From positions 4,547,606 through 4,611,605 of the forward strand of contig NC_063181.1 in the NCBI RefSeq assembly GCF_023159225.1: a stretch of DNA of 64,000 nt. The letters run 5' to 3'. Source of the DNA: Perognathus longimembris pacificus. Lineage: Eukaryota; Chordata; Mammalia; Rodentia; Heteromyidae. Position numbers and translations under genes: made by a program. This document shows positions 23,723 through 35,544 of this stretch, piece after piece (position 1 is the stretch's first letter; each line of letters begins with the position of its first letter). The notes beneath the pieces were generated by a model. That model worked only from the letters and a program-made list of their open reading frames with translations. It had not been told where the DNA came from and searched no databases.

Positions 23723-26700
23723 AAATGTTAAATTATTGGGGGGAAGGGAGGGAAGGAAACCAAGACTCTAATGTTCCTCCACCCTACAACCTCACCTCCA
23801 TTTTGTGGCTTTGCCATTTTCATATCCTATCTCAAAAGCGGGCAGATGGTTCAAGGTTCAGGGATGAGGCGAAACCCGGGCAGGGCACACACACGTCGCT
23901 GGCGATCTGCAGGCCTGGGGCACGCGCCACGAGCACCAGGAGCTCGTGTAGAACGGCCCCCCTCCGGGATGTCGCTCGTGACCGGGCGTCGCTCGCGGAA
24001 GACCTTCTCCCAGCGCTTGCTCCCTGCATGGGTCCTCTGGGTGTCCGACAGGGTCTGCTGAGCGGCTTCCACTGGGCATTGCAGCGTGAGGACGTCACCC
24101 CGGGTGCGCACGAGTCCCTGGGTCCCAGCGACTCCCCTGGGCTCCCTCGGGGTCCCCGTGAGGCACCTTGAAGTCACACAATAAGGACATGGAGCACCCT
24201 GGGAACTTCTGACGAGACTTCGATGTGAATTTTCTTCCCCAGCAAACGCTCAGTGAGAGTTTGAAATCTCACCCAGACACACCGGCGCGAAGGCCCACCC
24301 AAGCCAGGAACAAGAAATCCCCCGCCTGGGGACCGTGCTCACCCGACTTGCTCCCAGACCAAGTCACCATGTGTGACAGAGCACTTTATTCTTAAAATAA
24401 GTAAACGGCCTCATGACCGGAGGCGGGCACGTCCCAGGCGGGCTTCTCTGGGGGCTGAGGGCCGGGGCTGGTCTGCGGGACCCCGGGCCAGCCCTGATCA
24501 ATGGCTGCAGCCCGCGCAGGGCAGGCCGCGCCTCCTGCCTGGCTGCCTCGCTTACACGGTGTGCGGCCGGCATTTGCCTAAGTCCCTCTTGTGGTTTTCA
24601 CGTGGCAGATGGGATAGTCATTGACCCAGATATTTATTTTTTAATGTAACTTTGGTGGGGTTGGCGGGGGGGGGGGGGGGGAGAGAGCCTAATCTAGAGC
24701 TGTAAAAATTGTTAGTCATTAGGAAGTAATTAAGACCCAGCGTATCATATAAAATTCCTGGAGAAGCTCACCCTCCCCTCCCCCACAAGGCTTTTTTATT
24801 CTTGTATTACATTATGGTTCCATTATATGTGATGTGGAAACATCAGTGTAGGCACATCCATCAACTGCTCTCGCAATTATGGTGTGAGAACTGCTCGCCA
24901 TAGCAAATTCCTCTTAATCTCCCTTCTAAGACTTTGAAAATATAATCCTGAGACAATAAAAGCATAACCTATTTCTGGCATTGGAAGGGTATAAAGGATG
25001 CTTTGACTGTTTCTTTCCCTTTGGTTTGCTTCCCATTGAAATGGCCTATTTGAATTTTACCTTCAGAGACAGTGAAATACTGACATAGTTAACTCCTTAG
25101 AGTCTGTCAGTCTCTTGACCTTTGACCACTGCACCTGTCCCCCAGTGATTTAAGTTGCTCCAGGAGAGAGAGGCAGGTTGGCCAGTCACATAAACTAAAT
25201 AATTTTAAAATATCAAGGTCATATGGAGAACAGCAGAGAATCCCTAATCCTTAACTGACAAAGACCAGACACGGGCATAATTGGCTGCTGGGCCCGGCCA
25301 AGAGGGAAAGACACTGATGCCGTCGGAGGAAGGGGTGGCCTGCTACTTGGTGTTTGCTGCTTGGCGGCCTCCAATTCTTTGAAGCTATAGGAAAAATATT
25401 TTCTCTTTCTGATATCTAAGCTGTATCTCTCTCAATAAGTGTGCAAACTCTAGATATTCTCCGGAAAAGTGTGCAGGTCAAATGGGTTCATTTCATTTTA
25501 ACGTTGGGGACTCTGAACCCCTCTTTTCATAGCCAAAAGCCCAGCCTTGTAGTTGGGGTTAACTTGCTACAGGAAACAAAAACAAAAGCAGCCAAGGAGC
25601 TTTCCCATTACTATGCTTGGCCTCCACTCCCGGAACTAACACGTCTGGATAGTTGTGCAGTATGGAGGGAGGACTTGGGGAGCTGCGTTCGTAACAATGA
25701 GTTGAGGGCCTCTGGCCTCAGAGTCTGCTTCCTGCCTATTGGATTAGGAGAGATAATCGTTCTTATTCTGTCTGCTACAAGTTCAAGGCTCAACTTTTAT
25801 GTCTTGCATAAGAAGAACAAAAAGTGATCAAGTTGCTTGTAGCAAGAACTGAACACGAGGATTTTTGCATTGTGGCGAATATGTCAATAACTCGGTAATT
25901 TGCCTTGACTGATATTGAAATGCGTACAGTAAGACTGGCTGTGCACTGAAAGGAGAGGTAATGCAGTCTGCAAGGAATTGAGAAGTTCTCCGCAGCTTGA
26001 TAAAATCCGCTAATGGCAGAGCACATCCCTCCTCTGAAGACAAATGCAAGCATTAACCTCACAGAAGACGCACGCGCACACACGCTCTTCACCCAAACAC
26101 TTCACCCATCACACCAGCCAAAAAGGCCCGCCACGCCGCCGCCCGCCGCCGGGGAGAGGTTATTCCATGTTTAGTTGGAGCACTTACACACCAGGGAAGA
26201 AACAACATGAACTTGGGGAAGGGGTGGGAATAACCTGGGCAGAACCCAGAAGAAGACAGAAGGAAGAATGGGGCCCCCGGGCGTCACACCACGCAGAGTC
26301 CGGGGCTCCCCCTGGCCTGACAACCCACCACCATCACTGTCCGTCTGGCCTTCCACGTTCCCCAAGGAGTGGTGGACATCATGCACGTCCCAGATTCTCT
26401 AGAACGCTCCCAGTCTGAAATGGTTTTGTTTTCAAGTAAGAATCCAGCCACAACTATCGCTGGCTTCCTGTTTTCTAGGCAAGGAACCTGACGCGACACT
26501 CAGGGAAGGTCTTGGGCCTCTCCGTAGTAGGGAGGTCACACCAGGACTCTCGTGCTCAGAGGGGGGACCGCTGCGCTCTGCCAACGAAGAAAGGGGGTGT
26601 CACGTCGTCTGGCTGACTACGGGAGTGTCGCAAGGGGGAAAAGTTGGGTGGTCCCTTTCACACTTCTGGCTTTGATGCCACTTGGCTGTGCAGATTTCTA

Positions 26701-27663
26701 AAAGATTCTGAATAGAATAATAAACGAAATTGTTCTGAACATCTGTAAGCAAAAAAAAAAAATATGGAAAGATATTACCCAGTGAATGAACATCCTGGGT
26801 GTTCCCGCCAGCAATGGGGTATTTGTACATTAGGCTAATGCACTGAAATTAACCCAGACTGCTTTTCCACTGCAGAATGTCTTTTCATATTTTCATCTGT
26901 GCAGTCATTATTATAAAGTGTAAGAATAAGTCCCTATCAGGGCATTCAGGAATCTGAATAGCTCAATTACTTCTCGAATCGCTATAGTAAAGCAATAGCA
27001 TGCCAGTTAATCAGTTGGTTTGCATAACGGTTTGAGGGAGTGTGTGTGTGCGTGTGCATGTATATGTGTGAGTGTATGTGTGTGTACCAAGATATATAAA
27101 GAGAAAACAAGGGCCACCCCAGTTCCATAAAACCAATGTGAGAAACCAGGCTTTCATTGACTATAGAGGAAGAATTCTGGAAGGACTGCGTTCTCCTGGT
27201 ACCGCGTGCCATGTCTCGTATGTGGGTCACTGCCAGCGAGGGGCCCGTGTCATTGGTTGGCGAGTGCTGCGTGGAGCTAGGGTCCTCACAGCCAGCCCGC
27301 TGCGAGGCTGGGGTCTCCGGGCCCAGGCAGGTGCTGCCCCCACGGGAACATGCACCAGCTAATTGGTGGGTTTAGGAACAGGGCAGTGGCCGTTGGGACT
27401 CGATGACTTCCCTGCACTTGTTAAAGGCAGACCAGAACCCGACGCCCGCAGCACCCAGCGGAAGTCTGCTGGATGAGCAATGCCGCTCAACGCCCGCCCC
27501 AAGCCCCGCCTGGCGCAGGGGAGGGCGTGAGCGACTTTCATAAGGGTCAGGATCCAGGCCCGAGCCGCCCATGAGAACGCGAACTCCGGAGCCTGTGCAC
27601 GGCATAGTCTGTGCTTGGTGGGCCTGAGGAAAGGAAGCCAAAGTGCCTGCTACTGCAAGATAG

Positions 27664-27690
27664 GGGTGTGTGTGTGTGTGTGTGTTTGCA
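27664..27690. repeat. (GT)n microsatellite
   Basis: About 22 bp of pure GT at the border of an antisense composite SINE. A looser TG-rich stretch is found at 27038-27085. Confidence 0.85.
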
Positions 27691-27691
27691 C

Positions 27692-27928
27692 ACACGTGCC
27701 AATACTGGAGGCTGAAGTCAGGGCTTCACACGCTTGCTTGGTTTTGTCACTCAAAGCTAGTGCTTTTTCATGGAGCCATACTTCCACTTCCAGCTTTTTT
27801 CTAATTGGAGGTAAGAGTCTCTCAGGTTTAACTGCCTGGCTGCTTGGTCTGACTTTGAACTTCAATCCTCAGGTCTCAGACTCCTGGGATCTCCTAGGAT
27901 TACAGGCACGAGCCAACAGCACATGGCT
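27692..27928 (-). mobile_element. B1+ID composite SINE
   Basis: TACTGGAGGCTGAAGTCAGG and CAAAGCTAGTGCTTTTTCA (ID-like, antisense) precede TCAATCCTCAGGTCTCAGAC and GATTACAGGCACGAGCCAAC (B1-like, antisense). Confidence 0.75.
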
Positions 27929-27944
27929 GAAGGCAGTCTGTCTG

Positions 27945-28042
27945 TCTTCCTTCTTCCCTTCCTTCCTTCCTTGTTTCCTTCCTTCTCTTCTTTCCCTCCC
28001 TCCCTCCCTCCTTTCTTCTCTCTCTCTCTCTCTCTCTCTTTC
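27945..28042. repeat. (TTCC)n/(CTCC)n/(CT)n pyrimidine tract
   Basis: About 100 bp of nearly pure pyrimidine on the plus strand directly before an LTR. It could form triplex DNA, but nothing shows that it does. Confidence 0.9.
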
Positions 28043-28438
28043 TGTAAGGCCCACCCCTGGGAGGGCTCCATGCAGATGCCCCGCCCCCATCTGTTTAAGT
28101 CTGCACCCTGAGTTACCTGTGTAACTGGCACATCTGGAAGCAGCTACCTCCTCCTTCTCTGAGGTCACATCCAAACCGCCTGGCCAGATCTCCCGCCTTT
28201 TCCTATAGAATCCGGCTCAACACGGTCCCTGCTCTCTTTCCTTTTCTCTTACTCTCTCCTGCTCTTTCTATTTCCTTTCTCTCTTTCCTTTTCTCTCTCT
28301 CTTGCTCTCTTTCTCTCTTCTTCCTTCCCCTCTGTCTCCCCACACCTCCATCCTGTACGTGTGGGCCAGCAGTTTGCTCTCCCCTCAATAAACTCATTTC
28401 TGCCTGGACCGTGTGGGGGGTTTCCATTCCAGCGAACC
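28043..28438 (+). mobile_element. LTR, family A (TGTAAGG type), plus orientation
   Basis: It starts TGTAAGGCCCACCCCTGGGA, and shares with the LTR at 37746-38164 the blocks GGGCTCCATGCAGATGCCCC, CTGAGGTCACATCCAA and AACTCATTTCTGCCTGGACC. A CTTTTCCTATAGAATCC TATA-like region, a CT-rich stretch and an AATAAA at 28387-28392 give a U3-R-U5 layout. The last about 15 bp of the LTR are missing; a TTTC/TTCC repeat follows instead. No internal retroviral genes are present. Confidence 0.75.
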
Positions 28439-28560
28439 TTTCTTTCTTTGTTTGTTTCTTTGTTCCCTTCCTTCCTTCCTTCCTTCCTTCCTTCCTTCCT
28501 TCCTTCCTTCCTTCCTTCCTCTCTCTTTGTTCCTTCCTTCCTTCTCCCCTTCCTTCCTTG
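28438..28560. repeat. (TTCC)n tract
   Basis: TTTC/TTTG units and then about 13 consecutive TTCC units, replacing the 3' end of the adjacent LTR. Confidence 0.92.
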
Positions 28561-28792
28561 TGTGCCAGTTCCTGAGGCTTAAACTCAGGGCCTGAGTTCT
28601 GTCTCTGGGCTTTTGTGCTCAAGGCTAGTGTTTTACCACTTGAACTCTATTGGCGTTTTGTTGACTAACTGAAGAGTCTCATGGACTTTCCTGCCCAGCC
28701 TGACTTCAAATGGCCATCCTCAGATCTCAAAGTTCTGAGTCACTAGGATTACAGGTATGAGCCACCAGAACACAGCTGAAGAGCGTCATTTT
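28560..28792 (-). mobile_element. B1+ID composite SINE
   Basis: GCTTAAACTCAGGGCCTGAG and TCAAGGCTAGTGTTTTACCA, then CATCCTCAGATCTCAAAGTT and GATTACAGGTATGAGCCACC: the composite read in reverse. Confidence 0.8.
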
Positions 28793-29249
28793 TAACACAG
28801 GTTTGCAGTTAAGGAGATAGATAATTGGGTTTAAATGAAATTATGGCTAGGGATGGGGAATGTGAGTGACAGGAACCTCCAGGGAATGCACAGAGACAAT
28901 CACCATCTTTGGAAAATCACAGAGAAGGTCTGGCTTCTGGCAGCCAGGTCTGAAGGCCCAAACTCCATTTCCGTCATTTAATTCTATCCCAGGTTAATCC
29001 AATTTGGAGAGGATGACCCAGGCAGACTAAACTCACAATAGACTGAGATATACATCTCCAGTAGCATTTTATTGGGTTTGAGTGAGAATTATGACTGCCC
29101 GCCCAACAGACAAGTCTCACTGCATTCTCTCCTAGTACACACTCTCCACAGGAGGACAAAAGAAGGTTCCACAGAATATGGATTGGAACAGGTTGTGATA
29201 TGTTAATCTGTCATGGTATGGGGTGCAGTATGTGTAAGGGTTATTAAAG

Positions 29250-29526
29250 TAGGTAGCCATTACAGGAGAATGCCACGCGGCATTCAAGCAGGAGAGAAAA
29301 GTTTATTCCTGAACTGCTGACCTGTGGCCAAGGTGATGCATGGCCCAGCCCTGGCTTATCTAGGGCGGGGGGGGGGGGGGGGGGGAGGGGGGAGGAGGTG
29401 GGGAGTGGCCAGGTGGACTAGGATGTGACCTCAGGGAAGGGGGAGGTAACTGCCTCCAGGTCTGCTGGTTGGAGACTTAACCAGGTGGGGGCATCAGCAT
29501 GGAGCTCCCTGGGGGTTGACCTTACA
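29250..29526 (-). mobile_element. LTR, family A, minus orientation
   Basis: Reads in reverse from the terminal CTTACA (29526). It shares ATGTGACCTCAGGGAAGGGG, GAGGTAACTGCCTCCAGG and a CATCAGCATGGAGCTCCCTG block with the other copies. AATAAA in sense lies at 29302-29307. A G19 run at 29367-29385 replaces the CT-rich part. The outer left end is not sharply defined, and no target duplication was found. Confidence 0.65.
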
Positions 29527-29977
29527 TTCCAGCCTTTTAAAGGAGGAAGACACCTGGCTGCTTCCTGCTGGCAAGGGGGGTTGACATTAGGGGTAAAGGC
29601 AGAAATGCGGCCCCACCGGGAGAAGGCGAGAGGGTCCCGTGGTGGTAGAGATCAGTCCTTGAATGAAGCCTGGAAGAAGTCTCCTGAGGCAGGGGCTGGA
29701 CAAAAAAAAATTAAGGCAAAAGCAAGGATGTAGGGCAGAAAATTAAAAATTGGATGACTTGGCTAGTTCAGCTAGTTTATACTCAGGCATGGACATTAGA
29801 TGGACAAGCTACTATCTCTTGATCCCCCGGCTCTGATTATTTTGAAAGGGCGAGACAAAGTGACTCCATTTAGGGTGTGACATCATTCTCTTCTCTCCAT
29901 GATCCTTGTTCCCTGAGCTGGCTGAGTCCCAGGGGTCTAGGTGCTTGTTGCTGGGATGGCTCGCCCCAGTTGGCATT

Positions 29978-30208
29978 CACGGGGGTTTGAACTCAAGGCC
30001 TGGGCTCTGTCCCTGAGCACTTCTGCTTGAGGCTAGCGATCTACCACTTGAGCCACGGTACCACGTCCAGCGTTTGGCTGGTTAATTAGAGATATGTCTC
30101 TTGAGCCATGCTTCCAGCCTGGCTCTTGGCTCGTTAGTTGAGAGATGGGAGTTTTATTAGAGGGATTTTTTTCTGCCCGGGCTGGCTTTGAACTGCAATC
30201 AAAGGAGT
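29978..30208 (-). mobile_element. B1+ID composite SINE, 5' truncated
   Basis: GGGTTTGAACTCAAGGCCTG and TACCACTTGAGCCACGGTAC (ID-like, antisense) are followed by B1-like GCCCGGGCTGGCTTTGAACT. The rest of the B1 head is absent. Confidence 0.7.
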
Positions 30209-30889
30209 CTTTGCCACAAAAGCCCTTTTTTATTCCCAATTAAAGCAACCAGGAGACCAAGAGGATGAGAGCTTACCTGCACTTTGTCAAGAATTGACCA
30301 GCAAATACATGTCAGAATTTTTGCAATGACAAAACTCAGTAGCTGTGATGAGTTTTAGCACAGATTTATAGCTACATGGACATATAAAGAATGACATGCT
30401 GGTTTTACATCAGTGTTTAAATCACAGCTAACTTAATTACATACCAATTTAATAAGCTTTATCTTGTAAGAATTTAAGAAATACTCATACTATCTTCTCC
30501 CTACCCTCTGTCTCTTCAATTCCCCTTTCCAAGGGTTTCTTCACTAACAAATGACGTTCACACAGACACATATACATTGTGCACATAGGTTTTACAGCAC
30601 GCAAAAGTGAATTTTGGCCTAGACCCTTTTGGAATGCCAGCAGTAAATGCCATTTTGCCCAATATTTTGGAACCACATGGTGAGTCTGAAAAACAAAAAC
30701 TTCCTAGCAAACAAAAATTTTCAGATTGTAAAATGGAGAAACCATACTTTGATAAACCAACTCAGCTCAAGTGGGATGCCACGGTGACCGGAGGGGGCGG
30801 GGCCAGGACACAAACACACCAACAGAGAAGGCGTGGCGTGGCATAATGGCGCCGTGACGGTGCCTGTTACGCCCAATATCCACCACGTG

Positions 30890-32130
30890 GCCAGTGCTAG
30901 AGAAAATAGGCAACTTAGATATCTCTGCTGACAAAGCACACTGGTGGCCGAGCCTCAGTTTGGAAGGCCTGTGAAAAGAGGCGGCTTTGTTGGCAAAGCA
31001 CATTATCAGGGTGGCAGGACTTGGAGTTTTATAAAGTAAGCAAGCAGGCAGAAAGAGGGGGGAGAGAAAGGGTGCAGAAGAGAGGAACAGAGAAAGTGGG
31101 AGAGAGAGAGAGCCAGCAAGGAGAGCCTGAATATAAACAACTTCTGACCATTCACCATCGTGGTGGCAAAAGCGGTATCGGTGCGAGTACTTTGAGCAGG
31201 CCTCACGGCACTGGCAGTGAGCTCGGGTGTGACTGTGACGCAGGGACCCACGACAGCGCGGGAGGGAGGCGGCCTGCGGAGTGAGTGGGCGCGGACCGGG
31301 CGACTTCCCCGGCGCCCTCCGCAGAGAGAGAGAGAGAGAGGAGAGAGAGGGCCAAGCCCCCAGAGCCAGGCGCCCTGGGGCCCGGAGGCGACGGGGCCCT
31401 GGGCCTGGGGAGTTCCCTGGCTTGGCACCAAGCGGCAGAGACGCTGAGCAGCGGTTTCCCCTCCCCAGGGTAGAGAAGTGGTGTGGGCGTGGGTGTGGGC
31501 GTGGGGGCCAGCAGTGGCATGGGTGAAAAGTCTCGCGTGGCGTCTCGCAGCAGTTCAGTTGGTGGAAGAAGGGCCATCGGGACTGGGGACGCTCCCAGAA
31601 AAATGGAGAAGAGCAGCAGCAGGGGATTCTGCCCGTCCTGAGGCACCCTACGTGCGGCTTCCTGCAGCAGAGAGGGAGCACCCCGCGATACTCAGGCGGG
31701 AGAGAGAGGTTTATTCTCAACCTAACCAGGTTGGTGGGGGGGCATCTGCACGGAGCCCCCCCCCCCAGCCCAGGGGCGGACCCGACGGCGTGCCCACCCC
31801 GCCTGCTCCCGAGCGCTCCGACTGAGCACTCCGGCTGCGGTGACCGCTCCTCCGTCCTCTGGAAGCTGGCGCTCGGCACCGGCCCCCTGCGGCCCGTGGG
31901 TCTGGGCCCGCTTCCCTCCCAGGCGCCCGTGGGCCCCTGCGCCGGCGCCCTTCTCACGCTCTCTCCCGACGCTTTCCCTCCGCGTCGCCAGGCCCAAGCC
32001 CCGCAGGGGGCCGGGCACGGTCTGGACCAGCGGAGACTCACCAGGGAGCCCTTTCCCGAGTGGCCTGCCTGGATGCCACGCCCAGCGCTAAGGTCACCTC
32101 CCCCCCCCAACCCCCGCTGTCGCTAGCGGC
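30890..32130. other. GC- and CpG-rich block, possibly LTR-derived in part
   Basis: About 1.2 kb with many CpG dinucleotides between 31210 and 32050, unlike the AT-rich surroundings. The left part (30890-31650) read on the minus strand has a TTTATATTC box, a long CT tract and then TATAAAACTCC, an order like the nearby LTRs, but with different sequence. Long open frames here (up to 447 codons) follow from GC content and simple-sequence runs and show no recognisable domain. No transcription start is proven. Confidence 0.4.
31650..31775 (-). mobile_element. LTR family A fragment with internal deletion
   Basis: GCGGGAGAGAGAGGTTTATT matches the GGAGAGAAAAGTTTATT part of the LTR at 29250-29526, and GGGGCATCTGCACGGAGCCC matches its outer block. 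The middle of the LTR is missing. Confidence 0.5.
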
Positions 32131-32569
32131 TGTGCGTCTTTCCTACGTGTCTGATCACATGGCGGTGGTGTGGATTTTTAGTCACTGGCCATCAACCTCC
32201 ACCCAAGCACCATGAGACATGAATAGACACAGCTTCTCTGGATATACCCTACTTCCACACTCCCCCCCACACACACACATTTGTCACGGCTGTGTGTCCC
32301 CACTAACAGGGCCGCATGATAAACTGGAGCTGAGGGCTCCTGGGCTTGTGGCACAGACGGAGGCACTGGGGCTGGCGGAGGGGCTGCCGCGGGGAGTGAG
32401 CAACGGGTGAGCCTGAGGGTTTTGGATCTGAATGTTCTCTGCTCCAAGAATCTACCAGTCCCTTAGGCTCAAGCGCACTGCTACAGGGGGGTGAGGGGAC
32501 TCTGAATACCATGTAGGCCCTCGTGTAGAAGAAGCTTCTTCAACACCTGTCCAGAATACTCAGCTGGGC

Positions 32570-32797
32570 ACCAGTGGCTCACGCCTGTAATCTTAGCTAC
32601 TCAGGAAGCTGAAATCTGAGGATCACAGTTCAAAGCCAGCCTAGGCAGGAATGAGACTCGTATCTCCAATTAACCACCAACAGTGGTGCTGTGGTTCAAA
32701 GTGGTAGAGAGCTAGCCTTGAGCAAAATGAGCTCAGGGACAGCACCCAGGCCCTTGGTGCAAGCCCCAGGACTGACCAAACAAACAAGCAAACAAAA
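32570..32797 (+). mobile_element. B1+ID composite SINE, well preserved
   Basis: GCTGGGCACCAGTGGCTCAC, GCCTGTAATCTTAGCTACTC and ATCTGAGGATCACAGTTCAA form the B1-like half; GTGGTGCTGTGGTTCAAAGT and AGGACTGACC with (CAAA)n form the ID-like half and tail. Confidence 0.88.
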
Positions 32798-32860
32798 ACT
32801 CACAGGTTGTCATCACAGTTTACTAAACTTAGCTGCAAACAAGTAAGAAATTTTGAAACT

Positions 32861-32900
32861 GACTGCTTCTTGGCCTGTTGGCTAAAAAATCAAATGTAGG
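32861..32900 (+). pseudogene. U2 snRNA-like 5' fragment
   Basis: ACTGCTTCTTGGCCTGTTGG followed by CTAAAAAATCAAATGTAGG closely follows the first about 38 nt of U2 snRNA, including the branch-point-recognition neighbourhood. Substitutions are present and the resemblance fades after the GUAG segment. This looks like a truncated retrocopy; a snRNA promoter was not seen. Confidence 0.55.
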
Positions 32901-33238
32901 AATTGTAAAATCAATGCAAATAGTGAAATACAGACTAATATTTCTATCATACCAAACCACTTACTATTCCTTTTGGCAGAGCTTGATGATTCGTTTTGGT
33001 TTTCTCTCCCGTCAGACCCTTCTGTGGCAATGTGTGAGGTGGGGGGAAGGGAGAGGGATGGGGGAGGGGGCAGTCTTTGGAGAGGTCCACCAGCGACCAG
33101 TTACCATGACAACGCCAGCTAGGGGACTTGTTTGTTCCCTCCCTGCTCTTCCCAAGTATCTGAGGGCTCTACCACTCCTGTGACGGAGGACCTTCTTACC
33201 CCAGCACCTCTGCCTCTTTGTTTTCCCTTCTTACAATC

Positions 33239-33261
33239 AGAACAACAACAACAACAACAAA
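33239..33261. repeat. (AAC)n microsatellite
   Basis: Seven uninterrupted AAC units. Confidence 0.9.
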
Positions 33262-33839
33262 TGCCTAGGTAAAGAAATCACTTCTTTTTCTAAGTCCAGA
33301 TTAGACGCAGTGACTATCTCTTTCCAATCAGGAACCAGTTTCCATGACAACCATGCTTTCCTGAGGACCACCGAGATAGCAGGAGTGCTGGGACTCCACA
33401 GAGAGTTCCTTAACAACCCCTGTGGTTTCCGTGTTCGACCCTTGCTGGAAATCTCTGACATACACTGCACAAACTGCATCTTGGATGGTTTGGTTCTCTT
33501 TCCCTCTAGACATCAGACCAATGGAAAAAAAATTCCTCTGCTCTTTCCTTAGAGTGAGGAAGTGGGAATGGACGGGGAGGAGAGCCGGCCGTAGAGGCGG
33601 GTACGCAGGGATTCAGCTTTGTGCAGAATGTGCCTGCACCCGAATTCCAGGATGAGTGACTTACACTCCAGGGGCCCTCCGCGCCCCTATGGGAGAGAAG
33701 CTCAACTGCCTCCCGGGACGGCGGGGGAGAAGGAAAGACACGGCCTGCAAGGGCGAGGATGAAGGGGAAGGATTCTGAGCAAACACATTTAGTCGGGAGC
33801 ATTTTTGTAGCCGGAGGATTATTATTATTATCGTGAATT

Positions 33840-34330
33840 AGTTGCACAGAGGCATTCCGATTCCCCATGGGAATACCCCACATTGTGAATACAATGCATC
33901 CTGGTCAACGTCAGAAATTTCGTATTTCTTCCCCCATTCTCCCCAACCCCACCCATCCCCTCAATTTATCCGGTTCCATTTCTCACAGATGTCCATTGAA
34001 TATCATGACCACGTTCACCACCATCCCCCTTCCTCTCTCCCTGTGTCTGCCCCGACCCTTGACCTCACCCCTCTCCCGACAACACAAGTACCAGCTTCGT
34101 GGCATTCGTTCTGTTAAACTGTAAGTTAACTGCTCAAAGGAATTCTTCCACTCACATCCTCCTCTTTGTATACCACACTTCGGTCCTGTGTATGTTTACA
34201 CCCATTGTAGAATTTTAGATCTAAGATCCGCATATGAGAAAGAAACCTGCATCCTTTGTCTCTGAGAGCCCGACTTGCTTCACTTCTCATAATTCTTCCC
34301 AGGCTGGAGGTTTTCTTAGAAACCTTTTCT
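33840..34330 (-). mobile_element. L1 3' region (antisense), diverged
   Basis: TATGAGAAAGAAACCTGCAT, CTTTGTCTCTGAGAGCCCGA and CTTGCTTCACTTCTCATAA resemble the antisense strand of L1 3' ends, and the preceding C/T-rich part fits. The family was not determined. Confidence 0.45.
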
Positions 34331-34739
34331 CGTAGTCCACACTAAGCCACGTCTGCAGTTACAGATAGACAATCTATTCATTTCTAGTCCTAAGACTGGA
34401 GAGCATACACCTGGGCAATCTCTAGGGCTCAACTGAGTCTATTTATAGCTCTACACGGCATTTGTTTAATTACGAGACAGAGCAAAAATTATGGATTAAT
34501 CACTAAAATATTTATTCCATGTTTCTCGTTCTCAATATCAGAGTGTTTCAATTCTTCTCTGGAGACAAGGAAAGCAAGAGGGCACCTATTTTTTTCATGG
34601 CTCCACAGTGATGCTTTACTTCAAATCAGAATTCGTATGATAGCAAATGCTGGTCACTCCCCCACCCCACCCCGGCGTTCCCAGTGGCCTCGGAGAGCTG
34701 AAAGGATCTTCCCCGATTGTACACTCCCCAGTGCCTTTT

Positions 34740-34915
34740 TGAGATTTTTGTTTTGTTCTGGTTTTTTGTTCCTTCATTTTGTGATAGGATCTTGCTATGT
34801 ACCCCAGTGTGGATTAGAACTCACCGTTTAGCCCAGTCTGGCCTCAAATTCACAATCCTATTTCAGCCTTCAAGTGCAGGAAATAGAGGTATACACTACC
34901 ATGCCCGGCCTTCAA
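34740..34915 (-). mobile_element. B1-related SINE
   Basis: GATAGGATCTTGCTATGTAC, CAGTCTGGCCTCAAATTCAC and ACTACCATGCCCGGCC are the antisense Alu/B1 (7SL-derived) pattern. No ID half is attached. Confidence 0.65.
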
Positions 34916-35039
34916 ATCTTTATTGACTGTTTACGTATTTACATTAGTGTCAATGTAGTAGGGTGAAGGTCTCAGTAGACCTCCCTCACTGGTCTTGAAG
35001 ACCTCTGAAGATGGTAAACAAAATATTCTATTAAGAAGT

Positions 35040-35268
35040 GAGGCCTGGCAGACACTAGCAGATCGCACCTGTAGTCCTAGCTACTCAGAAGGTTGTTGAT
35101 ACCCGAAGGACTGAGGTTCAAGGCCAGCTCAAGCAGACAAGTTTGCTAGACTCCATCTCCAGAATTAAAGGGAGAGCTGGGAGGCATGGCTCAAGCGGAA
35201 CAGTACCAGCCTAGCAAGTACAAGGTCCTGAGTTCAAACCCCATACCATCCAAAACCAAAATAAAACA
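35040..35268 (+). mobile_element. B1+ID composite SINE
   Basis: CACCTGTAGTCCTAGCTACT and GGTTCAAGGCCAGCTCAAGC, then GGGAGGCATGGCTCAAGCGG and CCTGAGTTCAAACCCCATAC. Confidence 0.8.
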
Positions 35269-35544
35269 GAAAGACCAGGATATGAGTCTTAAATAGGCCT
35301 GAGCGGCAGGAAAGTGAGAGAATTCCTAAGACAGGAATCTGGACATTGGAGCTAGAATTTGCCCCAGGGGAGCTCTGACTTGCCCCTGTCCATAGCAACA
35401 GACTGCTTAATTTTCTATAATAGGCCGTATTTCTGGCCCATTTAGCCTCTGTTACAAGCTCATAGCCTGGTTGTTGGGGCATGAAGGTATTGGTAAGCAA
35501 TGAGTAAGAACAAAACCAAATGGGCACAGCTGCAGTGCAATAAA

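Noticed and set aside
30767..32110. 447-codon open frame on the minus strand
   Set aside because: It spans CT repeats, an LTR fragment and a GC-rich block, several frames are open at once, and the peptide is low-complexity Pro/Ser/Arg with no domain.
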